The notes beneath the pieces were generated by a model. The model did no database searches and had not been told where the DNA came from. It saw only the letters and a program-made list of their open reading frames with translations. Source: Perca fluviatilis (taxonomy: Eukaryota > Chordata > Actinopteri > Perciformes > Percidae). From it: a DNA stretch of 64,000 nucleotides. Positions 36,621 through 49,400 of the stretch are shown here, one piece after another. The translations under genes were made by a program, and so were the position numbers. Where the stretch lies: positions 20,862,224 to 20,926,223 of the forward strand of contig NC_053114.1 of assembly GCF_010015445.1 (NCBI RefSeq). The letters are read 5' to 3'. Every line of letters begins with the position of its first letter. Positions within the stretch are counted from its first letter, which is position 1.

Positions 36621-39392
36621 GTGTGCATTGTCCTTCTCACAAGTATAGAAATACAAAAATGTATGTATGTGTGAGTTTGTGTCAAGAGCTAGAGACGGAA
36701 GAAAGCTGGAAGTACACAAACATATACAGTATACACTTACACTTACTCATATGTAGATGCATACACAACTGCATACAATATACAATCATAATTTTATGAT
36801 GTACACGCATATGCATTTCCCATGATACTTTTCAAAACCCTGTGGTGATATTAAAAGCAACATCTTGGCATTTAATGTAATCCAGATATTATTCATTATT
36901 TGTGGACATACTGTCCATAAGTGTCAAGAGGTGGGATGTAAATCGTTTCAGCAAGGATCGCGAGAATAACATGATTTGTCACAAGTATTGCAAATGCTGT
37001 TTTCTTGGGCAACATTTAAATTATTGTAATTTAATGACAAGGTCCATTGTTATGAGGCATACTTTTAATCACCAATAGAAAGGCATGTTTTCTGCTTCAT
37101 TGTGATAAATGTGCACAGCATGAGTTTTGAGCTAATCAATGAAGTGACCTCCACAGAACTGTTCATGTCTTATGCATCTGACACAGTTGGTTGATATAAG
37201 TGGAATTATAAAGTTGAACCAATCAGATGTGTCATTCAGAGACACCATCAATTCGCATATGAGCTGCATGACTGAGCAGCATACTTGATAGATAGGAAAC
37301 TGAAGCAGAGAACAACATGAAGGTCACATACGGTTGCTGTACAGGCTAGCAGCCATGGTAACTGTAGATATTATAAGGCAAAAAGCAAACAAACAGTTCA
37401 AATGTTTTTATTAGCTTTAGTAAAAGCTGAACTTCATGCTAACTAAATGCTCTGGACTCATATTTGACCTTTGTACACCATATTTTGCATGTGTGTATGT
37501 AGTTGTGAAGATGGATAATTTAAAAAAGCTAAAGGTAAAAGTTGTATCTTAAAAAGGAGGGGAGACCCCATGTGAGTTAGAAGTTAATTAATAGGTTTAT
37601 TTTACATAACAAAATGAATGTATGGGAAATAAAGAGGGAAGGAGAGACAGGCTCACATAGCCAAGAGCATGTAGTGTAATCGACCAGTGAGTCCGGTTGA
37701 GTTGAATTCCACTTGATGACCTCAACTCAAAGATTAACGACGATTAATCTTTCTGCTACTGAAAAATGTAGAGATTTAATATTTTCCAAGATTTTGAGAG
37801 CATTGGGAGTTAATATGTATTAATGTTCTATCTTGCTAGCAGTTTAGGCTTGTAACATCATCAGCCTCATTGATGCACCTGAACAATCAGCTAGCACACC
37901 TGGTATTTATTGGCCATAGGAAATTAAAGTGTTTGTTTAAATGTGCTTGTTTCCATCAATTTTGTATTTGTCCATGTTGTTTCCATCGAGAACCACTTTA
38001 GAAATAAATGTTTTTAGTAATGCTAATAAGTGCAATTCTCTGGTAATTTAGTGTCATTATACTTCTTTGAGTTGTTGACCCTTAAATTCCTATAATAAAA
38101 AAATCAAATCAAGTGTCCTTTCTTGGAGTAACTTCACTCTTAAATATTCTGGCAGTGGATCCTCATTGTTAGTTGTAACTGCACATTTTTGCACCTTGCA
38201 GTTCTTTTAGTTGCTTTCATAAGTTTCTCTCAAGGAGATGCCTGTCTAAACTCTACTCTTCATTACAAAAATGTTGATCCACTGCAGTGTTGGTGTACTG
38301 CTCTTTAAGAGAAGGCAAGGAGTTGATTTAATTGGCCATGATTGATGATAGCTCCTACCACACTTAAAGATAATTTATGTCTTTAAATCCAACCCCTTTT
38401 ACGACTGTGCCATTGCACCTCTGTGCTGCCATGGATCTGGTCATGAAATGACCAAAAGTCTCTTGTCATGGCCAAGTGAGCCTTTATTTGCAGAGAGAGG
38501 GCCCTTCTAATTTTCAAATAGATCCAGGCCTGAAAGACTGAACTCCCAGAAGAAAAAGACACCTACACACCCATGGCTTTAGCTAAAAACAATAATGAGG
38601 TAATAAGTAGTCTCGTTAGTTTCAGTACAGGTTGCATGTGCTTTGAAATAGTCCATCCTTCAAATGACCTGACATTTTTCAGAACTGTACTCAGATAAGG
38701 TCAGAAAAGTGACCTTGTGAAATGAGGGATAGGCTGGTTTGAATGTGCACCTGTCCACAGAAACGAACATCTCAGGGCTCTGTTGCTCTGAATAAATTGT
38801 ACAGGCAAGAGCACGCAGGCTGTGTTTGTGCTAGTTCCATGACCGTAGGCAGAGTTTAACACTGGGTGGGATTAGAAGTGAAACATAATCAGTGGGCATG
38901 GAGGGGATTGACATGAGCTTTCACCTATTAATTCACCTGTTTCCATTCCCAATAAAAGCAGTGCACTCATCAGAGCGGTTCCATTACACATGTTTTTCTT
39001 AACACATGTAGACATGCCCTGAGTGAATATACTGCATCTTAATAATAAGCTTGGTAGGGAATCACATTTTTTTGTTTTTGTTTATATGGTCGAAGGTGAC
39101 CCTTTCTCAATGTAGGAAACATTTTACAGTAGTAAAGTTGCACTAACTATCAGCACTAGCCCAAAGTGGAAGTGAATGAGAGTTGATGCAAAGACACTTT
39201 GTCACTACATGAGACCCAACCACAGTCGAGTTCATGGCAAGGTACCAAAATATAAATAAAGATTATTATTATAAAGATTATTATAAACTGCCCAAGGTGC
39301 GGAGCACAGTATCCTAAAGATCGTCCATGTGCAATGGTCCATTGTGAAGTCACTACTCTTCATACTACAAAACAAGACTTTACCAATCACCT
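36621..39392. other. Anonymous non-coding sequence
   Basis: No gene or clear transposon is recognised. Local structure is limited to short ATGT-rich stretches near 36660-36800. Confidence 0.5.
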
Positions 39393-39396
39393 TTAA

Positions 39397-39769
39397 AGGG
39401 TAACTACTGTTTTTTTCAACCTGGACCCCATTTCCTAATGCATGTGTGTCTAATAGACTGATGTGACCAAAAATCTTTGAATTTGGTCCAGTATTGAGCG
39501 TGATCGCAGTGACGAGCCGGGGCGAACCAAGCTGCAATGTAATCTAATGGGGCAATTGTGCAGCCTTGCTTTTTGTCAAGTAAAAGTGAATTTTTTGCTA
39601 CTGACAGACTCAGATTGTTACTAACATTATCGATCTCAGGAGGGTAATCAACAGGGCTGTGAGACATGAGCAAGTACAAACCATTGTTTTTATTGAAAAT
39701 CTTTTACATAACACAAAACCATGAATGTATTATAGTCCATTGACTGCACAGAACACTGCTCAGCTGCAG

Positions 39770-39826
<57 letters not shown>

Positions 39827-40345
39827 CTCTCTCCTCGTCCGCTCTTTATCCGTAGCCTATACTTCATCCATAGCCTATACTCTGGCTCTGGCTCCAATGA
39901 ATACGGCGGCCATCCAATTATGTGACCTCATCTAGATTGTTGAAATCATTTAAATATTGAGCCATGGCATTGTTAATCGTTTAGATTACACAAACCTATA
40001 ATTTCTGCAGTCTAACCCGAAACAACAGACTCCCTAAATGCCTTTTCTCGACTCGCATTCCACTCTCCACACCGCTGTCTTCTGACAAGAAATCATGTCC
40101 TGAGATCGATAATGTTGTCAGACACTTTAGTAACAATCTGAAGTAGCAAAAGAAATCACTTTTAGTGGACAAAAAGCAAGGCTGCACAATTGCCCCATTA
40201 GGTTACATTGCAGCTCAGTTCGTGCTGGCTCATTACTGCGAGCTTGCTCAATACTGGACCAAATTCAAAGATTTTTGGTCACATCAGTCTATTAGACACA
40301 AATGCATGGGGGAATCCAGGTTGAAAAAAAAACAGTAGTTACCCT
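39397..40345. mobile_element. Long-TIR MITE with TTAA target duplication, 949 bp
   Basis: The ends AGGGTAACTACTG...CAGTAGTTACCCT are flanked by TTAA on each side (39393-39396 and 40346-40349). The inverted arms run 39397-39641 and 40098-40345 (about 245 bp each), with moderate divergence. The core holds a CT microsatellite (39771-39832) and no transposase frame. TTAA duplication suggests piggyBac-type mobilisation; the tip sequence does not begin with the usual CCC, so the family is uncertain. Confidence 0.75.
39771..39832. repeat. (CT)n microsatellite inside the MITE core
   Basis: About 28 CT units with one CG interruption near 39823. Confidence 0.97.
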
Positions 40346-40349
40346 TTAA

Positions 40350-43300
40350 GGTTAAACCTCAAATATTATTAGTCTGTGTCAGTATTAGTCTGTGACATTC
40401 TGGTGAGGGACATTGATCCCAGGAACAAAACATGATTTAGTCAATGAGGTCAGGGTTAGTTTTGTGACCTCTGTATCAATCTCTTAAACAGACAAAAATA
40501 TCAAATAGCATATAGTATACACTGTACGTGCATACAGTGTAGATATGGTGAACAATAAAACACAAATCTCAGAAGAAATCTGGTTGTGTTTTTTTATTTT
40601 GGTCTCTCCTAAAGTGCAAGACAAATACTAAAATAATAATAATCTTTGTGTTTTTGTATATAAGCCTTACATTAATGCAAAAGTGTGTTAAATCGATTAT
40701 TTGTATCATACAAAACATCACAACACAAATATATAAAAAAAAGAACACTATGGCCCTGAAGGACTCTTCAGATATTACATAAATTGCATCATTACTCATT
40801 CCTCTTGATGATTATAATTAGTCTAATCCAATCCTAAAAAGTGATTGAAGTGAAAAATCCACACACACACTGCTACTTCAAAATCAGGAGAGTTGCTGTG
40901 TATAAATATTCTTTTATTTTTCTTCAGTCTCTATATAAGCATAAAAATCCAAACTATTTCTGTGTTAACTTTCAGGATTTTGGTTATCCCACACTGAGAG
41001 TAAAATGTAATGAAGTATAATTTTAAATTAAAAATGTACATCAGTATTCAGAAGGCACATTTATAAAGGGGACATGTGCAGAATCACAATGAGATGTTTA
41101 ATGCTGCTGGAATCTTGAAAACAGTAAGTACACTGGTGTTAGTTTCATAAATCAAGGATCAGCTGAAAACACCTCTTATAATGGGAACAGATTGAAAAAC
41201 AACCAATCCTACAATAGCCTGTTTTTTTTTTCTTTACAAAGGTTGAGAGTATCAGCTGTCTTCCTGTCTTGACATCACCTGGGGAATTAGTAAACACAAT
41301 TGTTGATCGGTTAACTAACTTAAATCTGGGAAATTGCTCTGAAACACTGTCATTCTGTATAATTAAACTGCTAGTTACAAAACTGTATAGCTTCAACATT
41401 TTATTACTCTTCCAGGCAATACATTTCCTCGACGCCGAACTTCTGACAAAGAGTGAGAGTGTATAAATCTTTAGCATAAAAACCATAAAATCTGTTCCAA
41501 GTATTCTTAAGATCGCTTAGACGCTATGTTTCTCCTGAATCACTCTGATTGTGCAAAATCTGATGTTTAGTTTTTACCACACATCTTTAACAAATCAGAA
41601 GGCTTTCTTAAAATGGTGACTGCCCGGTGCTAACATATGGTCCCACAAAGTAAAGATAAACAATTTTCTAAAGTGCTGTTTTAACGGCTATTAAATATAG
41701 AACTAGAATGGAGGGCAACAAAAAAAGCCTCAAAGAGGCAGTTTTGAGAACAGAGGAGTTGCAAGGACAATTTAAAAAGAGCAAACAAATGCCATGTTCC
41801 TCAATAACATTCAGTATGAACTACAGTAAGGCTGATTGATGGGCATTAAAAAAGTCAGTCTGAAAACCCTCTGCACCTGTCCATGAAAATCTAGAGGTCA
41901 AGGAGGAATCCCTGAAATAAAATATGACCTTAAAACACAACACAATATAAAACATTCTAATTCATTCTAGCAGGAGTGCCAGGGTTACGGGCAGGCTCGC
42001 ACTCTTTCCCCTCCTCCTCCCCACTCTAACTAATGAGAAGCTATAACTGAGGAGGTTTGGATAATGTTTATCTACGTGGCTCTGAGGGGGCCAAGGTGCC
42101 CTCACACACAGCAGTGTGTAGAGAGGGTGACTGCTGGGCATAATACTTCACACATCAGCTGCCTCTCACATATGGCTGTCCTCGCCTGGCCCTGGCTCCT
42201 GCCCCATCTGCCTTCCCACCTCAGTCCCCAAAGTTAGTTTTTCCAACCAGTGACTGGCTGCGTCTGAGTCCTTACTGTGTTGCCACATCGCGCCCAAAGC
42301 CAACTGTTCTATCATGTCCTCTTCTTCATTGTCATGTGCACATAACAAATTTATCCTTCTCCACTCAATACAAGCCCAGTCACCCTCCTGCCCCATAACC
42401 TTCCCTCCATCCCTCCCCCCTGGATAACTGCTCTCGTCCTGCCAAGCTTGGCGTAGGGTCACATCTGGAATGGAGAATTATTGCCGCAACATCCCAGCCC
42501 TCCCCTCCATTTATTCACAGATGGCCTGTTGATTTTAAGCCCTCTACTGTACAGTGAATGCAGCCTGTTGGCATGTAGAGGATGGTTAATGTGTGAGGAG
42601 GCCTGTCGAGGACTGCAATGGCTAAATAGTTTTTTTTGAAAACAGATGCAAGGATTATTACTAAACAGTTCACACTTACAATTTATACCAAAGTAATGAT
42701 CTGTTCAGGTGACCATGGGAATTGGCCAGCTGTAATATATTAGATTACTGAGCTGGACCAGGCTAAGATGGCTTGGATTGATGAAGCAGAGTATGACATG
42801 TTTGGCTGCAGTTAGGCTGGGGAGTGATGAGGTTAAACCTGACATATGTTGCCTTTTTCAAACGGTGAGGATTTACTGCCATATATTTCTGAATGCTTGA
42901 TCTACTTGATTTTCACACTGGTCATGTTTTTAACTGTTTATTCAGCTATCGCAAAATTTAATGTTTACTGTCTAGTGTAACAGAGACCAAGGGCTCTTTT
43001 ACCTGCCACTGATCCATATACTGTATGTTACTCTGCACTCAATATTGATTGCATGGTATGGAAGAAGCACTACATGAATAAATGAATACTTGTACGATTC
43101 ATTTTTGCAGATAATCTCTGCACTAAAGGGAGGTGTTTTTTTTTTTAATCAAATTAGCTACAGGGTTTTGTAAATACAATCTTGTATTACATTTATTCCC
43201 TGTGTTAAATTCATGTAAACGTCGTATTCTGTTGTTTTTTTTGCCTGTATGTTAAGCTTGGGGTTGATATTTTTCAGCCAATCATGTGCATCAGGGATCT

Positions 43301-43580
43301 ATGAACAGCTGCTGGATGCTCTCAGTTGAGGAAGGTGTTGGCGTTTAAAGAGTTAAAATGCTGCTTAAAGAACAAAAGCCACAAGTGGTAGGTAATTAAC
43401 TTTGTCTCATGCCGCTTTTTTGTGGAATTCCAAGTGCTACTCGTTATATGGATACACTGATTCTAGAATTATAAATATCAGGGTCTCTGATACAGTAAAC
43501 AAGAGTTTCATTTTATGTGTAATAAAAAACAATTATTTAATAATACATCATTCTTTTCCTGATTAACATTAACCTCTGCT
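40350..43580. other. Anonymous non-coding sequence
   Basis: No gene is supported. A GC-richer patch at 42160-42480 carries a 98-codon minus-strand frame without known domains. No transposon is recognised. Confidence 0.5.
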
Positions 43581-43587
43581 TAAAGGC

Positions 43588-44047
43588 ATGGTGACTCAGT
43601 GGTTAGCACTATCGCCTAACAGCAAGAAGGTACTCCCTGCGTTTGCCTGCTCTGGTTTAATCCCACCACCAAAAACATGTAGGTTATGTTAGGTCAGTGC
43701 TCCTGCCAGTGCCCTTGACCTTTTTTATTTTATTTTATACTATTTATTGATCCCCAGTGGGGAAATTACAATTTACACTCTGTTTGTTAGAAATCACTAC
43801 ACACAGGCCCAAAATACAGTTACATACAGTTAGTGGGCTGCCAGTGTTGGACCAGCGCCCTGAGCGGTTGGGGGGGTACGGTGCCTTGCTCAAGAGCACC
43901 TGGCAGTGCCCAGGAGGTGAACTGGCATCTCTCCAGCTACCAATCCACACTCTGTACTTTGGTCCGTACTGGGACTTGAACCAGTACGGACCGTTTCAAT
44001 GTATGTGAGTGCTGAGAAATGCCAATAAAGGAATCTTATCTTATACC
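43588..44047 (+). mobile_element. tRNA-like fish repeat, split by a reverse-strand SINE
   Basis: The left part 43588-43728 reads ATGGTGACTCAGTGGTTAGC, AACAGCAAGAAGGT and CCACCACCAAAAACATGTAG, the usual order in a common fish tRNA-headed repeat, with internal deletions. It breaks off at CAGTGCCCTTGACC. The right part 43994-44047 reads ATGTATGTGAGTGCTGAGAA, ATGCCAATAAAGGA and TCTTATCTTA, the usual tail of the same kind of repeat. The segment between them is a different, reverse-oriented element. Confidence 0.6.
43729..43993 (-). mobile_element. tRNA-derived SINE in reverse orientation, nested
   Basis: The plus strand carries TTTATTGATCCCCAGTGGGG, CGGTGCCTTGCTCAAGAGCA and GGAGGTGAACTGGCATCTCT, all wording of a common fish SINE read backwards. 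Near the right end GGGACTTGAACC gives a minus-strand B-box GGTTCAAGTCC (43972-43982). The minus-strand 3' tail is AATAAAT followed by an A/T-rich run. GACC occurs at both junctions and may be a short target duplication. Confidence 0.6.
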
Positions 44048-44049
44048 TC

Positions 44050-45782
44050 AAATGAAGTGCATTAAAGTGGAAAACAAAACACACTACTGATTTTGTTGCT
44101 ATTTATGGGTTTAAAATATTATATAAATATATATAAGTCAGTGTGAAGTATTATTTGATGAATTAATAAAAATTAACAGTTCAATGTGTATTAAGTAAAT
44201 ATTCACTTGTACTGTGCTGTTCGTTATCTGTTCTTCATAGAATTAAAGTAGAAATCTAGTTTGGGATTTTGGTACCCATAATTTGCCATTGTCTTTCTGT
44301 AGCATTTGTCAGTAAATATGAGAGGAATTTGTTTTCAAAATGTGCATCACCTGCACCACATCCCCCTTTACCCATCTAATGCCAAAAAACTATTACGTTG
44401 AAACTGCTTACAGCTGTTCTTGCTCAGGAGTTTGGCAAATGCACCCTTTGAACATCAACACATCGTCTAAAGCCAGAGGGGTGATTGGGAAGCCAAAGAA
44501 TGACTGCCCAAATTTGGGCAATCTTTCTAACAGCTGCTTATCTGCTTGGCCAAACAGAATAAAGGAAGATTTCTGAACTGCAACATGTATATGGTGATGG
44601 ACTCTCATTGTATATACAAAATGTTTTGACCAAAATAAAATTAATAAAAATTCAAATTAGATTAGATTTGCAGACTGTGTTCTGCCATAAACCAGGCAAA
44701 CAGGCAATATCTCATTTCATGTTGAGTGTGTCATGATGAATGGACTATTTAGATTGGATGAACAGTGAAAATGTATATATTTAAGACTTTCAGCTACCTG
44801 TTGTAACATTTTAAAGTGAGATGGTACGGAAGGAAGAAAACAAGTTGTTTCCCATCATCCAAACAAGGTTGTCGCATATTTCAGCACGGTTTGGTTTTAC
44901 TTAACACAACTATGTCACTTGCAGTGTTTTTCCCACAGAGATCTGCAACATTGTCCTTTTGCTGTTTAAAAACACACTGTTAGTACTGTACTGTACATTC
45001 ATACTAAATGTAGAACACAGGAACACTGGGAATAAGCCTCAACAACAAAGGAAAAAAATACAGATTCACAGGGGAGATGGGTTGGTTATACTAAAAACAT
45101 AGCAAATTCAATAATCACTATAATAGAAAAATAATCCAAGGTTGCTGAAATTGTTTTAAAGGAACAGGTTTTAGGAAAAGAAGGCCACAGTTTTTCTTCT
45201 CGTATTATTGCAGTACTGAAACTATCCTCCTCATTAATATTTCTATAATACTGTCCTTGTTGACATGTTTGTTTTTCTTTTCTTGTGTCATGCATGGAGA
45301 AACGGAGACAATCCTGTTATTCTGGTACTTCCCATCCAAACAGAGGCATTGTGGCACACAGTAGGTACAGTATATCAATGATAGATTTTAAAACACTAAA
45401 TGTCAAATGAAGATAAACATTGCAACATGGAGGTCAGTTTAGTGTTTCTACCCAAACAGTTGCCCTGGGGAATTTCTGTCTGAAATCACATTTGGCAAGC
45501 TTCCCTCTTTACACCTTTTTCCCCTAATAGCTCTCTTCTGGTAGATACTGGCAGCACAGGTCTAACTATATTCAGCATCAGTGATTATTTTGGTATTACT
45601 GGCAGATGTTTTATTATTCAACATGCGTAATATATTGAAAAGGTACAAAATTAGTGGTTAATCTTTTAACACTGACTTGCACTTTGTTTTGCCCTTGAAA
45701 ACAGTCTTAGTTAACTGCTGTGCAGATGGTAAGAGGTGATGAAAATGTTGAACAGACAAGCTGATTAGTGGTCGTGTTATTA
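44050..45782. other. Anonymous non-coding sequence
   Basis: No gene or clear transposon is recognised. Confidence 0.5.
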
Positions 45783-45785
45783 TTT

Positions 45786-46400
45786 TTTATTTATTTTATT
45801 TTATCAGTTTATTTGTCAGGGACAATGCATATAGGCACTGTTAAATCTAAAGTGCAACCGATGTAATGTATGTGGGACTTCTAGCCGTAGGCTAATCTGC
45901 AGTCCTTGTCTCTGGTTAGGCTTTTAGAAATGACACACATGGTAAAACACTATAAAATAGAAATAGACAAACTAACAATTGAAGCAGAAAAATAGGCAGT
46001 AAAGCAAACATGGGCCACATACAGTACATGCATAAAGACGAACATACAGCAGACTGAGGCAGCAACCTAGATGGTTAAAAACTGAAAATTAAAGCATACA
46101 GTCACATAAATACATAAAAACAGTAAAACAAACACAGACAGGCAGACTTATATAACTAAGGATAAGAAGTAAAGACATGTACAGAAATAACAACTAAGAA
46201 TAAACAAAAGAGGAGCGTAAATTATACTGTGCTGTATCAAACATGTGACTTAGTGTTTGCAAATTTGCCTCTTTTTAAGCCATAGTTTTGCCTTAGTATT
46301 AAAAACGTTTTGATCAGTTAATGTTTTTATATCAGATGGTAAGTTATTCCAAATATGTGGGCCTTTTTACTGAAAAAGAGGACTGGCCGAATGCTGTTAG
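45786..46400 (-). mobile_element. Reverse-oriented retroelement 3' region (fish repeat)
   Basis: It starts on the plus strand with TTATTTATTTTATTTTATCA then GTTTATTTGTCAGGGACAATG. On the minus strand that is a GCATTGTCCCTGACAAATAA end followed by an A-rich tail. The wording continues through AGCCGTAGGCTAATCTGCAG and GGTAAGTTATTCCAAATATG, which I associate with a repeat found in many fish genomes. No coding frame remains, and the left end (on minus) is not well defined. Confidence 0.5.
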
Positions 46401-49400
46401 GTTGACAATTTGAAATTTCATCTCAATAGTAAAACATTCATTCAGCCCAATCCCATCTTTATTTTTACCATATTTTTACGAATGTTCAAAAAGGGAAAGT
46501 CTTTTTTTCTGTCCTAGTGCCTGCACAGGGAGGTCAGAGAGGTTCTGTTATTGAACAGCTCCTCTGGAGCCGGTATGGACTATGGGTACTATCTTGCTCA
46601 AAGACATTTAAACAAGTTGGATGCTTTCAGGCCTTCCAGTTGAAGGGTGCTGTCCCTGCTTACACCAGCCTACTGCTTATTTAATGGGATCTACTGACAG
46701 GGAAGGCAGCAGGATGTTGAGTTTGTCATGTTTGTGGGATCATTCCTGACCAGCCGTAGCCTTGCAGTGTGTGGCATTATCATGCTATAAAAATGAGAGA
46801 TGGATTCATTACTGCAGTTAAGGAATGGAACAGCCTGGCAGTGATTGTAGTAGTCCCTGCATACTCATGCAGTCACTTTGGTGAGTCATGGTCTGTTGTA
46901 AGCTTGGAAACAATGGACTAATTTTAGGATCCCCACCCTTTTCCTCTAAAAAAAACAAATGAACAAATACACAGACACAGAAAATCAGATGATGATATGA
47001 GCTTATGAGCAATTTACAGCAAAGTGCAGATTATGTGCCTTGCTCAAAGGTAGGGCTAATTATTTAATTATGTTTTCATTTAATTCTATTTAATTCAAGG
47101 ATTTATTGCATGCATTTTGAATGAAGTAGTGTAATATTACATTCTAAAATGTGAAGATAATTACAAGATGATTTTATTATAAAAATAAACCATGTAGCAT
47201 TTGACCTGAAGCAAAATCAGCAGCTCTTCTGTATGTTTTCCTTAAAGATCTTATCACTATCTATTACAGGAAGTATAAAAAAAAGCTGCCCATGCCTCGT
47301 GACAAACCCATTTCCTGTACACTTCTGTGGTTATTGTCCTGTTACAGCAGGAAACATAAGAACTCTTCTTAAGTGAGAACATGAAATCGGTGTGGAAAAT
47401 GTATATGTTTTTTTATGTGCAAATTGACACGTTTTCAAAATAACAAATGGTAAAAACAGGATAATTTCTTATTTCTTTGGACATCCCTCTGTCTGATGAT
47501 TGTTAGTGCTTACAGAATTTACTACTTCAATTTATTATATTATGTATAGTCAATATTAACAAGGTCACAAATGTTTAGAGACACTGCCGCATAGCCGTAG
47601 TAATAGCCACTGCTGTTGAAACATTAGAAAGCACATGGGCCTGTTGTTGCTTCTAGTGCAGTGGCAGAGTGGGCTTATCATAGCCACTAGTGATAACATA
47701 ACCCAAGGACAGCCCCTCGGCAGGATCTGTGTAGCATATGCTCATAGCCTGTTTCTAGAATTGATGGGCAAACCATTAGAAAACTGCCGATGGGTGAAGC
47801 TTGTTCAAGTTCAGTGATTTAAATAGCCCTACATCACAAAACAAGACAGTCTGAAAGGATGCTGCAGTGGAAAAAAAAGAGACAGGAATAGAAGCACAAA
47901 AGAAAAAAAAGAGATCCAATAAACAACAATACAATGCAAACTAACAGGTCTGTATTGTCAACGGTACCCGGCACTACTAGTGGGTAACCTAATCTGGCTT
48001 CACTCGGCATCCTGCCACTAAACAAAGTGCAACATTTTTCAAAACAAGCTTTGATAGTATTCTAGGGTCTGCACATTTGACTCCAGTAGTAGCCTGGAGG
48101 TTAGAGAAATAGCATTCTGACTGATAATTTGCCAGTTCTGGACTGACTACAAAAGGCTGAGTGGATACCCCTCAACAGCTTCCATCTAAGTGCAGTTGAG
48201 CAAGGCACCGGACTATCAATTGTTCCAGGAGAACTGCATAGTTGCCAACAAAAAAACATAATAGAACTGTGCAAGTGTGAACGTAAAACCCTTCGTGGGT
48301 GTCAGACTCTCCAGCTTTCAACTGCCTGCCGTAGCTGTGTGCTTTTAGTAAAAATATCTTGTACATCAACTCATCTTTTAAGTCAACATTATGAAATCAG
48401 TTGTAGTGTATATAAAAAAATAACATTAGGTTTCCTTGGAAATCTGTCTTGGAAAATATACTGTAACCATGAAAGTACATTTTATTATTCATTACATCAC
48501 CTTCTAATGTATTGTGTCATTGGGAGAATGGCAGAGGATGTGTGCTGACTACTGATTTACCTTCATTTTGCATTTGAAAGTCGCAGCGATTTGTGTTATT
48601 ACGACTCTGTCAGGCTGGTGGAGGCGGGATTGATGGAGCCGCTGAGCTGTTGCCAAATGCTTGTATGAGAATAGAGGTTACAGTCTTTTTCTCATCAACA
48701 CCTATGACACTGTGATGACTGGAGGCTTGTAGTTTTGACTGACAACTAAATGTGCAGGCTTGCCTCATACTTATATTTGGATAAGAGGCAGCATGTGACT
48801 CTAATTTCAGGAAAACACTGCAATCCATGAAGCATAGCAAGACATGATTATGTAGTTGTGTGAAGATAGGGGATATAAAGGGAGAGGGAGGGCAGAGAAA
48901 CGAGAGAGGAGTAAAAAGTTAGCAAAAGAGTATGAAGTCAAGAGGAGCACCGAAAAAAACTAACAAAAAGGGGCACGAAAATAGATAGAAAGGAATATAG
49001 CATGAGCTTGTAGCATCTGCAGTGTGGTTTATAAGTTTATTAGCTTACTAGTGTAGCACCAGTCTAATTTTAAACAGCAGCAGGCAGAGGTCTAGACTGA
49101 GGCAAACAAAAACATGTCCAGCAAAAGCAGGAGCAGAAATCGCTCATGAAAGTGCCAGCAGAGCTTGGCTGCCCAATTGACCCTGATGAAAAGAAGGGTA
49201 AACAAAACCAGGTGCAGGATAAGGTTTTGTCTGCAAGAATTGGGAAGTAAGTGATGACTGGCTCAGCAGTGAGTACCAGGTAAGGAAAATTGGACTTTAG
49301 TGGCACAAAGAGGAAGCTGATTTGCTACACATCTAGGGGTTATTTTTCCTGTTATTCCCTGACAAAAAAAAATTGTCAACAGACCGAAACATACCATCAT

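Noticed and set aside
41145..41486. 113-codon minus-strand frame
   Set aside because: No recognisable motif and no supporting splice sites.
42166..42462. 98-codon minus-strand open frame in a GC-richer patch
   Set aside because: It has no recognised domain and no splice or promoter context, and its length is reachable by chance in GC-rich sequence.
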